This document shows, piece by piece, positions 16,633 to 25,675 of a stretch of 64,000 nt of DNA (its first letter is position 1; every line of letters begins with the position of its first letter). The position numbers and the translations under genes were made by a program. The notes under the pieces are model-generated. The model was not told where the DNA came from and ran no database searches. It was given only the letters and a program-made list of their open reading frames with translations. This stretch comes from Candidatus Nitronauta litoralis (lineage in GTDB: Bacteria; Nitrospinota; Nitrospinia; Nitrospinales; Nitrospinaceae): the NCBI GenBank assembly GCA_015698285.1, contig CP048685.1, forward strand, positions 2,542,001 to 2,606,000. Direction: 5' to 3'.

Positions 16633-18960
16633 ATGAATCAGAATAATTCAGAACCAAGAATAAGCTTTTCAACAATCGTGTTGTCGATCCTTGCATTGGC
16701 TTTAACGTTGATACCAGTTTCCATTGTCCTGGCCGAAGATAATAAAGAGGATCTTCCCATCGCAGATCTGGAATTTAAAAAGGCTTTGGTGCAGGATGCA
16801 TTTCGCATCATTTCGGAAACGACTGATGTCAATATTGTTGTTACCGCCGGTGCCGGAGAAAAACTGGTAACCGTTTATCTAAAGAACACTACTGTTAAGA
16901 AAGCGATCGATAGTATCTGCAGAACTTCTGGATTGTGGTACCGGTTTAATGAAAAAACTGGAACTTTTATTGTTATGACTACTGACGAATACCGTGAAGA
17001 TATTATTGTGTTTCGCGAAGATATCATCAGAGTTTTCACTTTACGGTTTCAAAATGTGACCGCTGCGGCCCGCATTGTTCAGGATATTTATAACAACAGA
17101 ATTCAATATTCCCAAACAATTGATATTGACCCCTTTCAGTTAAATACAGGCGCCGGAATTGGAGGTGCTGGGGCCGGTGGAGGGCAGGGGGGATTAGGTG
17201 GAGGGTTTGGAAGTCAGAGTGGAGGTTTTGGAAATAGTGGAGGACGGTTTGGAAGTAATCGGGGGTCAAGCGGCATCAACCGCAGTGGAACAAGAGGGGG
17301 GTCCAACCGTGGGTCTTTTCTATCAGGCGGATTTGGTGGAGGATCGGGAACTGGAATATCGCGGGATGAACGGGAATTAGGAACTTCGGTGGATTTAAGC
17401 CCAGAGCGGCTCCGTGCACTCGATCTGGCACGTAAGGGAGGTTCGCGAATTTCAGAGGAAGAAATATCTGCACTGGTGAGTCGCGACAAGGCAATTATTT
17501 ATCTTAGCACCAATCATCTCCACAACCAGCTTCTGGTACGAACTACAGATAAAGAAGCAATGGAGCATATTGCAAAGCTGATCAAAGATCTGGATAAGCC
17601 GGTGCCGCAGGTGCTGCTTGAAATGAAAATTCTGGATGTCACCATAGGGGATGGATTCCGTTCTATTTTAGATCTCAGCTATTCTGGGGCTGGGACAGCT
17701 AATGGTCCACCCACCACAGCACCACGTAATCCTCTTTCTCCAGGAACAGCAGGAGCTGCGCCAAAAGTTAGTCTGGGGTTGGGGAATTTTTTGCTTGCTC
17801 CGGGAAATACGGGAGTTTTTCAAGTGATGAGCAACCAGATCCTGACGCGGCTTCAGTTATTGGAAACACAAAATAAAATCAATGTGCTGGCCACTCCAAT
17901 GCTTCTTGCTTCAAACAACACACCGGCAAGATTGTTTATTGGAGAGGAACGGGTTCTGGTAACGGGTGTCAACAGTGATGTGTTGGCCACTCAAGGGGGT
18001 GGTGGTGTGGTGACAATTACTCCCGAAACAGAAACCAGGGATATAGGGAACACACTCCTAATTGTTCCCAGTGTTAATTCGGACCGAACGGTCACCCTTA
18101 GGATTCAGCAGGATTCATCTACAGTTTCTCCTAACGCTGCAAGGGTCCCGGTTTCCGGAGCTTCAGGGGTGCAAGAGGTTTCCGTTGATACCGTAGACAC
18201 AGCCAATATCCAGGCCACCGTAATTGCACGTGACGGATTGACGGCAGCCGTTGGAGGGATGATCCGAACGACCTCTTCAGATTCTGAAGAACGGGTACCG
18301 ATATTATCTTCAATTCCGGTGCTTGGCCAATTGTTTAGAAGAGATGTTCGTGATTATCGCCGCTCAGAACTGGTCCTTTTGATCACACCTCATGTTTTTA
18401 AGACACCCGAAGAAGCGCAGGAAAATACTATTGAACGAGTGGATGATCTTGTTCAAAAGCCAAACGCTTTGCAAAAATACCTGAAGTCAAAAAAAACTAT
18501 TCCGGATCGCCCGGATTTAGAGCGCCCTCGATGGCCCGCAATGGAGTTTTTTAAGGGTTGGGGCGATCTACCAGAAACGGCGACCGATTCCACTCATGAG
18601 TTTATTGCTTTAACTCGCTTCGCAGTAAAAGCCATGGATAACCCTGATCTGGAATTGCCAGAAGGAATTTTGCCTGTGGATGATTTATCTATTGGTGAAT
18701 CCTCAGGTCTATTTCAGGATAAATCGGTATCGACTAAAATTGTCCGCGCCTGGAAAGGGTTTGGGTATCGAATTTATGCTGTTCGATTAAAGAACATGAC
18801 ACGAGAAAAATACCAAATCGACCAGAAACAGTTTTCCGGGGATTGGCGTGCAGTCACTCTGGAATATAAAGTACTGGCTCCAAAAGGCGAAGAGGGAGAT
18901 ACGGCGTTGTCATACTTGATCGCTTCGGACACATTTGAAGTCGCGAGAAGGGAAAATTGA
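16633..18960 (+). CDS. Secretin (GspD/PilQ/MshL family)
   Basis: 775 residues. A signal peptide ('IVLSILALALTLIPVSIVLAED') is followed by a secretin N-domain (about 40-160). A Gly/Ser/Arg low-complexity linker lies at about 172-243, then another N-domain with 'DKPVPQVLLEMKILDVT'. The secretin core ends with 'VPILSSIPVLGQLFRR...SELVLLITPHVF'. It forms the outer-membrane gate. A C-terminal extension of about 185 residues (590-775), mixed alpha/beta, is not part of standard secretins and could bind a pilotin or partner. The long glycine linker is unusual. The gene overlaps the start region of the lipoprotein gene that follows. Confidence 0.88.
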   Translation: MNQNNSEPRISFSTIVLSILALALTLIPVSIVLAEDNKEDLPIADLEFKKALVQDAFRIISETTDVNIVVTAGAGEKLVTVYLKNTTVKKAIDSICRTSGLWYRFNEKTGTFIVMTTDEYREDIIVFREDIIRVFTLRFQNVTAAARIVQDIYNNRIQYSQTIDIDPFQLNTGAGIGGAGAGGGQGGLGGGFGSQSGGFGNSGGRFGSNRGSSGINRSGTRGGSNRGSFLSGGFGGGSGTGISRDERELGTSVDLSPERLRALDLARKGGSRISEEEISALVSRDKAIIYLSTNHLHNQLLVRTTDKEAMEHIAKLIKDLDKPVPQVLLEMKILDVTIGDGFRSILDLSYSGAGTANGPPTTAPRNPLSPGTAGAAPKVSLGLGNFLLAPGNTGVFQVMSNQILTRLQLLETQNKINVLATPMLLASNNTPARLFIGEERVLVTGVNSDVLATQGGGGVVTITPETETRDIGNTLLIVPSVNSDRTVTLRIQQDSSTVSPNAARVPVSGASGVQEVSVDTVDTANIQATVIARDGLTAAVGGMIRTTSSDSEERVPILSSIPVLGQLFRRDVRDYRRSELVLLITPHVFKTPEEAQENTIERVDDLVQKPNALQKYLKSKKTIPDRPDLERPRWPAMEFFKGWGDLPETATDSTHEFIALTRFAVKAMDNPDLELPEGILPVDDLSIGESSGLFQDKSVSTKIVRAWKGFGYRIYAVRLKNMTREKYQIDQKQFSGDWRAVTLEYKVLAPKGEEGDTALSYLIASDTFEVARREN

Positions 18961-18962
18961 AA

Positions 18963-19478
18963 ATGATTGTTCATAGAGTTTCCTCCAATTTTAAAGCCTT
19001 CACTTCCTTTCTATTGTTTGTTTTTTATGCCATGACATTGTCCGGATGCGAGACGGTACCCAAGACGAAACAAAAGGCCTCTAAACAAATTGTAAGATCC
19101 GAAAGTTTGGTTGACGAAAAAATTCTTGAAAAAAAGAAAAAACCGCCTTTCGATGCTGAAGGAAAGAGAATATTGTTAAAAGATATGCGCCATAAGGGCG
19201 ATCGGTTTGAGATGTTTGTCCGCCCGGAAAAGCAACCTGAATCTAAACTTATCCCAAATGTTCCCAGAAAAGTGGATCCTTCTTCCCCTTTAAAATCTTT
19301 TGATACGGAAATAAGCCATTCAGCTAATAGGAAAAAACCGGTAGACAGAAAGAGACTTGAAAAGCTTTTCAATTCGCTCAAATTAGACAAACCCGTCCTT
19401 AAAAGGGGCAATAGATCGACCACAAAAAAAATTGGAATAAATTTGTCTGGAACGGAATACGACCTGGCTCAGGATTAA
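18963..19478 (+). CDS. Small lipoprotein (possible pilotin-type partner)
   Basis: 171 residues. The lipobox 'MTLSGC' follows a hydrophobic signal, so Cys about residue 29 should be lipidated. The mature part is highly basic, rich in Lys and Pro, and without a recognised fold. ATG 18963 begins 2 bases after the secretin stop; a TTG overlapping that stop is the alternative. Its place after the secretin suggests a pilotin or assembly factor, which is inference. Confidence 0.6.
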   Translation: MIVHRVSSNFKAFTSFLLFVFYAMTLSGCETVPKTKQKASKQIVRSESLVDEKILEKKKKPPFDAEGKRILLKDMRHKGDRFEMFVRPEKQPESKLIPNVPRKVDPSSPLKSFDTEISHSANRKKPVDRKRLEKLFNSLKLDKPVLKRGNRSTTKKIGINLSGTEYDLAQD

Positions 19479-19503
19479 AACGAAAAATTTTGGAGAACAA
19501 AGT

Positions 19504-19971
19504 ATGAAAAAATTTAAATCGCCATTGTTCCAAATATTTTTTGCCATAGGTATGGTTCTCATAAATATTGTTTCCTTAAGCTGGGCTACAGGCGTTATGA
19601 CCAGTCAAGAGCCTGTAAGAATTGCCATGCAGTTGGGAAACAAAGACGGGGACTTGCGGTTTTCCCCGGACTCCCTTGAGCTTGAAACGGGGAGGCTTTA
19701 TCTCCTGAACCTCACCAATCCCAGCGACAAAAAACATTACTTTTCATAGGATATGTTTTCCAGATTCGTGTTTATCCGAAAAGTCCAGATCAATCAAAAG
19801 GATGGTGCCGCCATGGTTGAAGTAAAAAGATCTATCCGGGAAATTGAGGTGTATCCAGGAAGCAGCGCTCAATGGTGGTTTGTTCCGGTTAAAACCGGTG
19901 AAATCTCGGACTTAATATGCACGATCAAGGGTCACGCAAAAAAAGGAATGAGGGGAAAGATTTTAATTTGA
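19504..19971 (+). pseudogene. Cupredoxin-like secreted protein gene interrupted by an in-frame TAG
   Basis: The first 81 codons encode a signal peptide ('FFAIGMVLINIVSLSWA') and a plastocyanin-like start ('DLRFSPDSLELETGRLYLLNLTNPSDKKHYFS'). A single TAG at 19747-19749 is followed without frame change by 'DMFSRFVFIRKVQ..' to '..WWFVPVKTGEISDLICTIKGHAKKGMRGKILI'. Together this is one cupredoxin-like domain with His, Cys and His in copper-site positions. The two pieces are in the same frame, so one base change separates it from an intact gene. It could be a recent nonsense mutation, a sequencing error or readthrough. Confidence 0.7.
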
Positions 19972-20158
19972 TGGGTTGTGATTAGAAAGCCTGTGATTTT
20001 GTTTTTCGGTTAATCCCCCATGTTTCATTTACAAATAGCCTTTGAATTTGAAGAAAACATTCTCATTTCAAGGCCCTAAATGATTATCAAAAATGTGTTG
20101 GATTTATGGAAAAAATGATTAAAACTGCGTTTTTTAATGATTTATATGGCTTTTGATA

Positions 20159-20198
20159 TTGACAATAGAGCCAAATTATAATAATAATTATCATTATC
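20159..20198 (+). promoter_or_regulatory. Promoter -35 with overlapping Fur box
   Basis: TTGACA lies at 20159-20164. A Fur box at 20180-20198 matches 16 of 19 positions of the classical GATAATGATAATCATTATC consensus and covers the -10 region. This predicts iron-dependent repression of the zinc-ribbon gene at 20314. The spacer 19972-20158 shows nothing else. Confidence 0.7.
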
Positions 20199-20218
20199 AA
20201 AATTTAGTAGTTTGATCC

Positions 20219-20256
20219 GGTTCAACTGGCATATTTTATTTTTTGCCAATTGGACC
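20219..20256 (+). other. Leader hairpin before the zinc-ribbon gene
   Basis: GGTTCAACTGGCA (20219-20231) can pair with TGCCAATTGGACC (20244-20256) with one wobble and one mismatch around a T-rich loop. It would form in the 5' leader of the Com-like gene. Its role is not known. Confidence 0.4.
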
Positions 20257-20313
20257 CGAGGCTCCTGAAGCCCTTACCAGAACTTAAACTAGTCGAAGGT
20301 GGGGCTTTTTCTT

Positions 20314-20502
20314 TTGAAAGTCAAGAACACAAAAAATCAAATCAGATGCCGCCGTTGTCAGCGACTGCTGATGGAAGGCAATGTCCGGTTGATTGAAATC
20401 AAGTGTCCTCGCTGCGGTTTCCTTCAGGTTTTTACCAAACCCAATAGAAAAGGCAAAAAAGGGATTCATTTTCCTCCCTCCGAAAATAATATCTCCAATT
20501 AA
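20314..20502 (+). CDS. Com-like zinc-ribbon protein
   Basis: About 62 residues with two CxxC pairs: 'QIRCRRCQRLLMEGN' and 'EIKCPRCGFLQVF'. This is the pattern of Mu Com and related zinc ribbons; Com binds an mRNA stem-loop to turn on translation of mom. TTG 20314 has AAGGTGG about 11 bases upstream; GTG 20299 is the other possible start. A Fur box and a leader hairpin precede it. No phage genes are nearby, so here it is probably a free-standing, iron-responsive RNA- or DNA-binding protein. Confidence 0.7.
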   Translation: MKVKNTKNQIRCRRCQRLLMEGNVRLIEIKCPRCGFLQVFTKPNRKGKKGIHFPPSENNISN

Positions 20503-20740
20503 TTATTTGATAGAAGAAAAGGAAGGGATTTAACAAAAACAAATTTTGGGAGAAATTTTATGTGGGGAGGTTTCTAAAAATTTGTTCCGTTAAAAACCAA
20601 TTGTGAGCATGCCTGTCTGGATCAGGATGTGGTTTGGTTAAGAGTGTTGGGTAATTAATCTGTTTTTTTATGCTGGCGTGTATGCCTGATAAAGATTGAA
20701 TTCCGGCTCTTAAATATTGACCTTGACTTAAGGTGAAAAT

Positions 20741-21595
20741 TTGAACTTTTTTTCGGAGCGCATTTTTAAAGCAGTAACCTGTTTCTCGGTTGTAATGCTC
20801 ATCGGTTTATCGTCTGCCTCCTCCTCTGTTTTTGCCGACAGCTATTCCCTTTTAAATCCGACACCGCGATCTGAAATGCGGGATATGTCTTCTGACCGAC
20901 CTGATATTACCGAAAGCCCTATAACCGTTCCGACCGGGCGTTTCCAGGTAGAGCTCAGTTTTCTTGATTACAGTTTTGACGACGGAATGGGCGTTGAGAC
21001 CGAAGGTCTCCAGGCTATGCAGACCAACTTCAAGGTGGGTCTGGATACAAGGGTTGATCTTCAATTTGTTTTTTCAGCTTATTCAACTGAAGACGTTCGG
21101 GATATTGCCAACCCCGACACGTTTTCTGAAGGGTTCGCCGATGTCCAGTTCCGGCTCAAATATAACCTCTGGGGAAATGATGGAGGCGATCATGCTTTCG
21201 GCATAATGCCTTATATAAAAATCCCAACCGGAGGAGAGCTCAGCAACAATGAAGTTGAGGGTGGAGTCATCATGCCTTTTATGATGGAGCTGGGTGGTGG
21301 GTGGGGTATGGGAGCCCAGGCCGAAATTGATGTCGTATTCGACGATTCTCAAATGGACCACGATGTTGAAATTCTTCATAGCATTGTCGTGGGCCGTGAT
21401 ATCTGTGGGCCTCTCGCCTTTTATCTCGAATATGTTGGTGTCGGGGGAGCCGAGACCGATTACCGCGCTTTAGCCAGCTACGGTCTCACCTATGGATATG
21501 ATGCCGAAACCCAGTTCGACCTCGGGTTTCGGACCGGCATGAATGATGCCGCAGAAGATTTTGGCACTTTCTTTGGAATCACGCGTCGATTTTAA
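20741..21595 (+). CDS. Outer-membrane beta-barrel, MetA-pathway-of-phenol-degradation-like
   Basis: 284 residues with a signal peptide ending 'SSSVFA|DS'. The start 'SDRPDITESPITVPTGRFQVELSFLDYSFD' and the ending 'FGTFFGITRRF' with terminal Phe are typical of the transporter/MetA-like outer-membrane family. Alternating strands run throughout ('FKVGLDTRVDLQFVFSAYST', 'HAFGIMPYIKIPTGG'). The start is TTG 20741 with AAGGTG upstream. The substrate is unknown. It lies between the zinc-ribbon gene and the MoxR operon, with a 70-base gap to moxR. Confidence 0.7.
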   Translation: MNFFSERIFKAVTCFSVVMLIGLSSASSSVFADSYSLLNPTPRSEMRDMSSDRPDITESPITVPTGRFQVELSFLDYSFDDGMGVETEGLQAMQTNFKVGLDTRVDLQFVFSAYSTEDVRDIANPDTFSEGFADVQFRLKYNLWGNDGGDHAFGIMPYIKIPTGGELSNNEVEGGVIMPFMMELGGGWGMGAQAEIDVVFDDSQMDHDVEILHSIVVGRDICGPLAFYLEYVGVGGAETDYRALASYGLTYGYDAETQFDLGFRTGMNDAAEDFGTFFGITRRF

Positions 21596-21665
21596 CAGGA
21601 TGACAAAATGTATTCTGGCTTAAATTTTTAAGACAGGTAATTCATTTTAAAGAAGGTGTCAAGTG

Positions 21666-22619
21666 ATGGAAGAAAAAGTGAAACCGCTAAATGCAGTCCC
21701 TGAAAAAATAACAGGATTGTTGCCCCCTCTGTTTGACCAGTTGGATTCTGTAATCCTCGGTAAGTCTCGGCAGCTTCGTCTTGCCATGGCGTGCCTGCTG
21801 GCCAAGGGACACCTTCTGATCGAAGATGTTCCGGGCCTGGGTAAAACAGTCCTGGCCCATTCGCTGGGAAAAGCTCTGGGGCTTGAATACAAACGAGTCC
21901 AATTCACCAGTGATCTTTTGCCAGGAGACATCATTGGGGTTTCGATTTATGACCGTAATAGCTCCCGGTTTCAATTTAACGAAGGACCTATTTTTACCAA
22001 TTTGTTACTGGCTGATGAAATCAACAGAGCAACTCCCAAAACCCAGAGTGCTTTACTGGAAGGTATGGAAGAAAAACAGGTGAGCGTCGAAGGAAACACG
22101 CGTACGTTATCCGATCCATTTTTTGTCATCGCAACCCAAAACCCTTCCGAACAGCAAGGAACCTTTCCACTTCCCGAATCCCAGTTAGATCGATTTTTGA
22201 TGCGAATTGAAATGGGGTATCCCGACCGTGACGCAGAGATTGAACTGTTTCGCGGCGAAGACCGTCGTGAAATGCTTGAGGGGCTTTCTGCCATGGTCGA
22301 TAAGTCGCAGTTGCTGGCGATGCAAAAACAGGTGGATGAAGTGCATGTAGCAGCCCCAATTTTTGACTACATCTACCGTATTTTATATTTCACCCGTCAA
22401 TCCGGACTATTTCAAAACGGGCTGTCAACCCGGGCGGGATTGGGCCTTCTTCGTGCGTCCCGTGCCTGGGCATTAGTAAATGGTGAGAACAAATTACTGC
22501 CGGGCGACGTTCAGGCTGTACTTCCCTCAGTGGCAGGGCATCGATTGCAACCGGTAGGTGGAAATATGACGCCCGACCAGATTGGTGAAAGGATTATTGA
22601 GTCCATTTCAGTCGAATAA
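21666..22619 (+). CDS. MoxR-family AAA ATPase
   Basis: 317 residues. Walker A 'IEDVPGLGKTVLA', the Walker B region 'LLADEINRATPKTQSALLEGMEE', sensor 1 'FFVIATQNPSEQQGTFPLPESQLDRFLMRIEMGYP' and a C-terminal lid. MoxR ATPases act as chaperones that insert cofactors or metals, usually with DUF58 and transglutaminase-like partners, as here. ATG 21666 with AGAAGGTG upstream. The DUF58 gene follows by 6 bases. Confidence 0.92.
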   Translation: MEEKVKPLNAVPEKITGLLPPLFDQLDSVILGKSRQLRLAMACLLAKGHLLIEDVPGLGKTVLAHSLGKALGLEYKRVQFTSDLLPGDIIGVSIYDRNSSRFQFNEGPIFTNLLLADEINRATPKTQSALLEGMEEKQVSVEGNTRTLSDPFFVIATQNPSEQQGTFPLPESQLDRFLMRIEMGYPDRDAEIELFRGEDRREMLEGLSAMVDKSQLLAMQKQVDEVHVAAPIFDYIYRILYFTRQSGLFQNGLSTRAGLGLLRASRAWALVNGENKLLPGDVQAVLPSVAGHRLQPVGGNMTPDQIGERIIESISVE

Positions 22620-22625
22620 TAGGCA

Positions 22626-23552
22626 ATGCAAACAAAGAACGACCAAGAAAAGCGAAGCGAGAACCCCGGAAGTTTATTTTCGAGTAATCCCGGTTCAATC
22701 AGGACCAGGCTCACCGGCCCCGGATGGGGATTTTTCCTGATGATGGTGTGCGGTTTTTTAATGTCTGTCAACTTCAGCAACAACCTGATTTTTGCCATGA
22801 CTTTTCTATTGTCTGGAATTGCCCTCGTTGGCTGCTGGCAAACCTACTGGAATGTCTCAGGTTTAAACCTGGAGCCCTGGAGGTGTGAACCGGTTTTCGC
22901 CGGCCACGATATCCGTTATCAATGCGGCATTGAAAACAAATCACAACGAGAACGCTTTGGCCTTTTTATCTGTGCCGACAGCACAAAAGAAATTCCTGAA
23001 ATCGAAATCAGCAAACATGATCGGGCAGAGGTTAAACGATGCACCCAGAACCGCGGATTGAAACCACCCGTTCCTGTTGGATTGCAAAGCCGATTCCCTC
23101 TTGGGTTATTTCGCTCCCGACTTTCCTTAAATAACCTGCCGGGATGTCTGGTCTATCCTGCACCTCATGGTGAAGAACCATTGCCGCAGTCATTCGAAAA
23201 GGAACTGGCACATCTTGGTCGGGAGTCCGACAACTTTGCGGAAATGCGACGCTATGCACCCGGGGATCCACTTTCCAGAGTTTCATGGAAGGCCTGGGCT
23301 CGCACGGATGAGCTCTACACAAAAGAATTTGATGGGGCCGAAGGCCATCCTGCCCTTTGGCTTCGCCTGGATCAGGTCCGGGCTCCGGGTTTGGAAAACA
23401 AGATTTCGCAGTTGTGCCGATGGATTCTGGATGCGCATGGCCAGAACCGGGAATACGGATTGGAATTGCCTGGCGTTCGGATTTCTCCTGGAAACGACGA
23501 GAATCACAAACGGCTCTGCTTGAAAACCCTTGCTCTTTTTGGGGAAGAATAA
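22626..23552 (+). CDS. DUF58 domain membrane protein
   Basis: 308 residues. Two hydrophobic helices (about 36-80) precede a beta-rich region and a C-terminal domain with 'FAEMRRYAPGDPLSRVSWKAWARTDELYTKEFDGA', the hallmark of DUF58 (REY..GD..R.I.W..tAR). It is the standard partner of MoxR ATPases, with a vWA-like fold. Its length is near the family norm. It sits between moxR and the transglutaminase-like gene in one operon. Confidence 0.88.
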   Translation: MQTKNDQEKRSENPGSLFSSNPGSIRTRLTGPGWGFFLMMVCGFLMSVNFSNNLIFAMTFLLSGIALVGCWQTYWNVSGLNLEPWRCEPVFAGHDIRYQCGIENKSQRERFGLFICADSTKEIPEIEISKHDRAEVKRCTQNRGLKPPVPVGLQSRFPLGLFRSRLSLNNLPGCLVYPAPHGEEPLPQSFEKELAHLGRESDNFAEMRRYAPGDPLSRVSWKAWARTDELYTKEFDGAEGHPALWLRLDQVRAPGLENKISQLCRWILDAHGQNREYGLELPGVRISPGNDENHKRLCLKTLALFGEE

Positions 23553-23567
23553 AGCGAGGCCGCTTAA

Positions 23568-25664
23568 ATGGGACATGAAAATAAATTCACTGAGCCTCTG
23601 GCATGCGAACGATGGGTCCTGCTGACACTCGTGTTGTCAGGGATGCCGTCACTGGTTCACCTGCCTGGGTGGGTAGCAATAATCGTCGTTATTGGCGGGG
23701 CGCTGCACTTCGCCGGGCATTGGCGAAACGGATGGCAAGGTCGAACAATCAATTCCCTGTTGCTAGTAGCAACAGCATTGGGAATTCATTTCAGTTTTGA
23801 TAGCTGGTTCAGTGGAGATTCGATTCTGAGTTTTTACATTGCCGTCGTGTTTCTTAAATGGGGAGAATCCCGTTCAAACAGGGACTACCTGTTGCTTGTG
23901 TTCGCGTCGGTAATACTTGCAGCAGTCGGAGCGCTTTATTGGGAAACGCTGTTAAGCCTGTTGCACATGTTTGTTGTGATACTTGCTTTGACGGCCAGCC
24001 TTATTGCTATCAACGCGGGCAGGATGTCGTTGTCTTTACCAATTGTCCTGCGGCTTACCGGGCAACTTTATTTCAAGGCTTTACCGGTCATGGTGCTGCT
24101 GTTTCTTACGTTCCCCAGAATTCAGGGACCCTTGTGGGACATCGGGCTTGCTTTTGGTCTGCCAGTAAAAGCGATGCTGGAAAAAGGCCCGAATGATTTT
24201 GGCAAAGCAACAGTTCTGAAACCGGGTGGAATTCACAGGGTGAGTCAAGATAACGGCAATGTGCTGGTGGCTGAATTCAAGGGCGCTGTCCCATTTAAAA
24301 ATCGGCTGTATTGGCGAGGGCCAGTGTTCTGGAACTACGACGGTGAAAGCTGGCATCTTCCGGAAAACTGGGACAACCGCAGTCGGTTACTTAAACGGGC
24401 TATCCGCAAGAAGGCAGATTTAGAACGGGAAATGCGGTGGTCTCGGAATCCGGTTCGATACACATTGCGGGTGATGCCCAATGGAGGAAGATGGCTGTAT
24501 GGCCTGGAAGTACCAGCCGCACCTGCACCGGAATCATTTATTTCGGATGAATATCAACTATTGAGCATCCGAAAAATTGACGACCATGAACCAAAACTGG
24601 AAATGCGTTCCTTTTTGGATTACGGCATTGGAGAGCAGTTAACAGATGAACAACGCAAACTTGGCCTCGCATGGCCGAAGAAGACAAACCCACGGTTACT
24701 TCAAATGGGAAAGGACTTGCGAGACAAATTCAAGGAACCGGAGGAAGTCTTGCAGCAGGCACTCCAATATCTGGCGAAAGAAAAATTCAAGTTCGCCCCA
24801 GGACATCCAACAACTCCCGGTCCGGAATCTCTGGATCATTTCTTTTTTAAAGATAAGGCCGGAGGTGCGGAGACACTAGCCGGAAGTTTTGTATTGCTGA
24901 TGCGTGCAGCTGGAATACCCGCACGGTTGGTGAGTGGCTATCGAGGTGGCACCATTATAGCCTTGACCAACTTCGTCATCGTCAAACAAGCAGATGCCCA
25001 CGCCTGGGTAGAAGTCTGGCTGGATGATAAGGGGTGGCAGCGTGTAGAACCAAAAGACATTGTGCTGCCGCCAGAAAAAGATGATTCAAAAAAAGAAGAA
25101 GTCAAACCGGAAGTAACGCCGGCTGTCCAATTAAAAAAGGATGAGAGTTTTAACGAGGATTCATCCATTTCGAAATCGAGCAAAGGCTCAACAGAAAACA
25201 GGGAAAGCAGCGGTTGGAAACAACCCGACTGGACTCAGCTGATGGGTGGTCTGCAAAAGTGGGTCATTCAATACAACCCGGACAGACAGGTCGAATTGCT
25301 CAAGGGTGTCGGGGTAAAAAAGACAGACTGGCTTGGGCTGCTTTTAAGCACCCTCGCTGGTGTGCTGGTTTTATTTGGAATGTACCTTCTGGTCTGGTGG
25401 TGGAAAACAAAGAAGAACGTTGACCCCGTTCTGAAAGCTTATGCCGGGTTTTGCGATCAACTGGCTAAAAAAGGTTATGAAAGAAAAGCATTCGAATGTC
25501 CCCGTGATTTTTCCCTCCGACTTGGGTTGGAGTGTCCGGAATATGCAGCAGGGGCCACCGACATAACGGAACGTTATATCGAAATTCGTTACGGTCAGGA
25601 GAATTCAAAAGACGCCGTTCTCCTGCTTGAAAAACAAGTCAAAAGATTCACTTCAATGATTTGA
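23568..25664 (+). CDS. TgpA-type transglutaminase-like membrane protein, catalytic Cys replaced
   Basis: 698 residues. N-terminal membrane helices (about 15-200, DUF3488) lead into a periplasmic domain with a transglutaminase core near 430-505, and a last membrane helix near 590 precedes a cytoplasmic DUF4129-like tail. The core has 'AGSFVLLMRAAGIPARLVSGYRGG' and 'ADAHAWVEVWLDDKGWQRVEPKD'. Family members carry Cys in the 'F-C-E-H-F-A' block just before 'SAFVLLMR'; this protein has 'GAETLAGSF', so Cys is Ala. The usual Asp after 'RV' is Glu. The His remains. It is therefore probably not an active transglutaminase and may act as a scaffold in the MoxR-DUF58 complex. Confidence 0.85.
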   Translation: MGHENKFTEPLACERWVLLTLVLSGMPSLVHLPGWVAIIVVIGGALHFAGHWRNGWQGRTINSLLLVATALGIHFSFDSWFSGDSILSFYIAVVFLKWGESRSNRDYLLLVFASVILAAVGALYWETLLSLLHMFVVILALTASLIAINAGRMSLSLPIVLRLTGQLYFKALPVMVLLFLTFPRIQGPLWDIGLAFGLPVKAMLEKGPNDFGKATVLKPGGIHRVSQDNGNVLVAEFKGAVPFKNRLYWRGPVFWNYDGESWHLPENWDNRSRLLKRAIRKKADLEREMRWSRNPVRYTLRVMPNGGRWLYGLEVPAAPAPESFISDEYQLLSIRKIDDHEPKLEMRSFLDYGIGEQLTDEQRKLGLAWPKKTNPRLLQMGKDLRDKFKEPEEVLQQALQYLAKEKFKFAPGHPTTPGPESLDHFFFKDKAGGAETLAGSFVLLMRAAGIPARLVSGYRGGTIIALTNFVIVKQADAHAWVEVWLDDKGWQRVEPKDIVLPPEKDDSKKEEVKPEVTPAVQLKKDESFNEDSSISKSSKGSTENRESSGWKQPDWTQLMGGLQKWVIQYNPDRQVELLKGVGVKKTDWLGLLLSTLAGVLVLFGMYLLVWWWKTKKNVDPVLKAYAGFCDQLAKKGYERKAFECPRDFSLRLGLECPEYAAGATDITERYIEIRYGQENSKDAVLLLEKQVKRFTSMI

Positions 25665-25675
25665 CTGGAGCCCTT

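Noticed and set aside
17150-17365. Glycine-rich tract in the secretin as a tandem repeat or frameshift
   Set aside because: The frame is open through it and the codons vary; it reads as a low-complexity linker.
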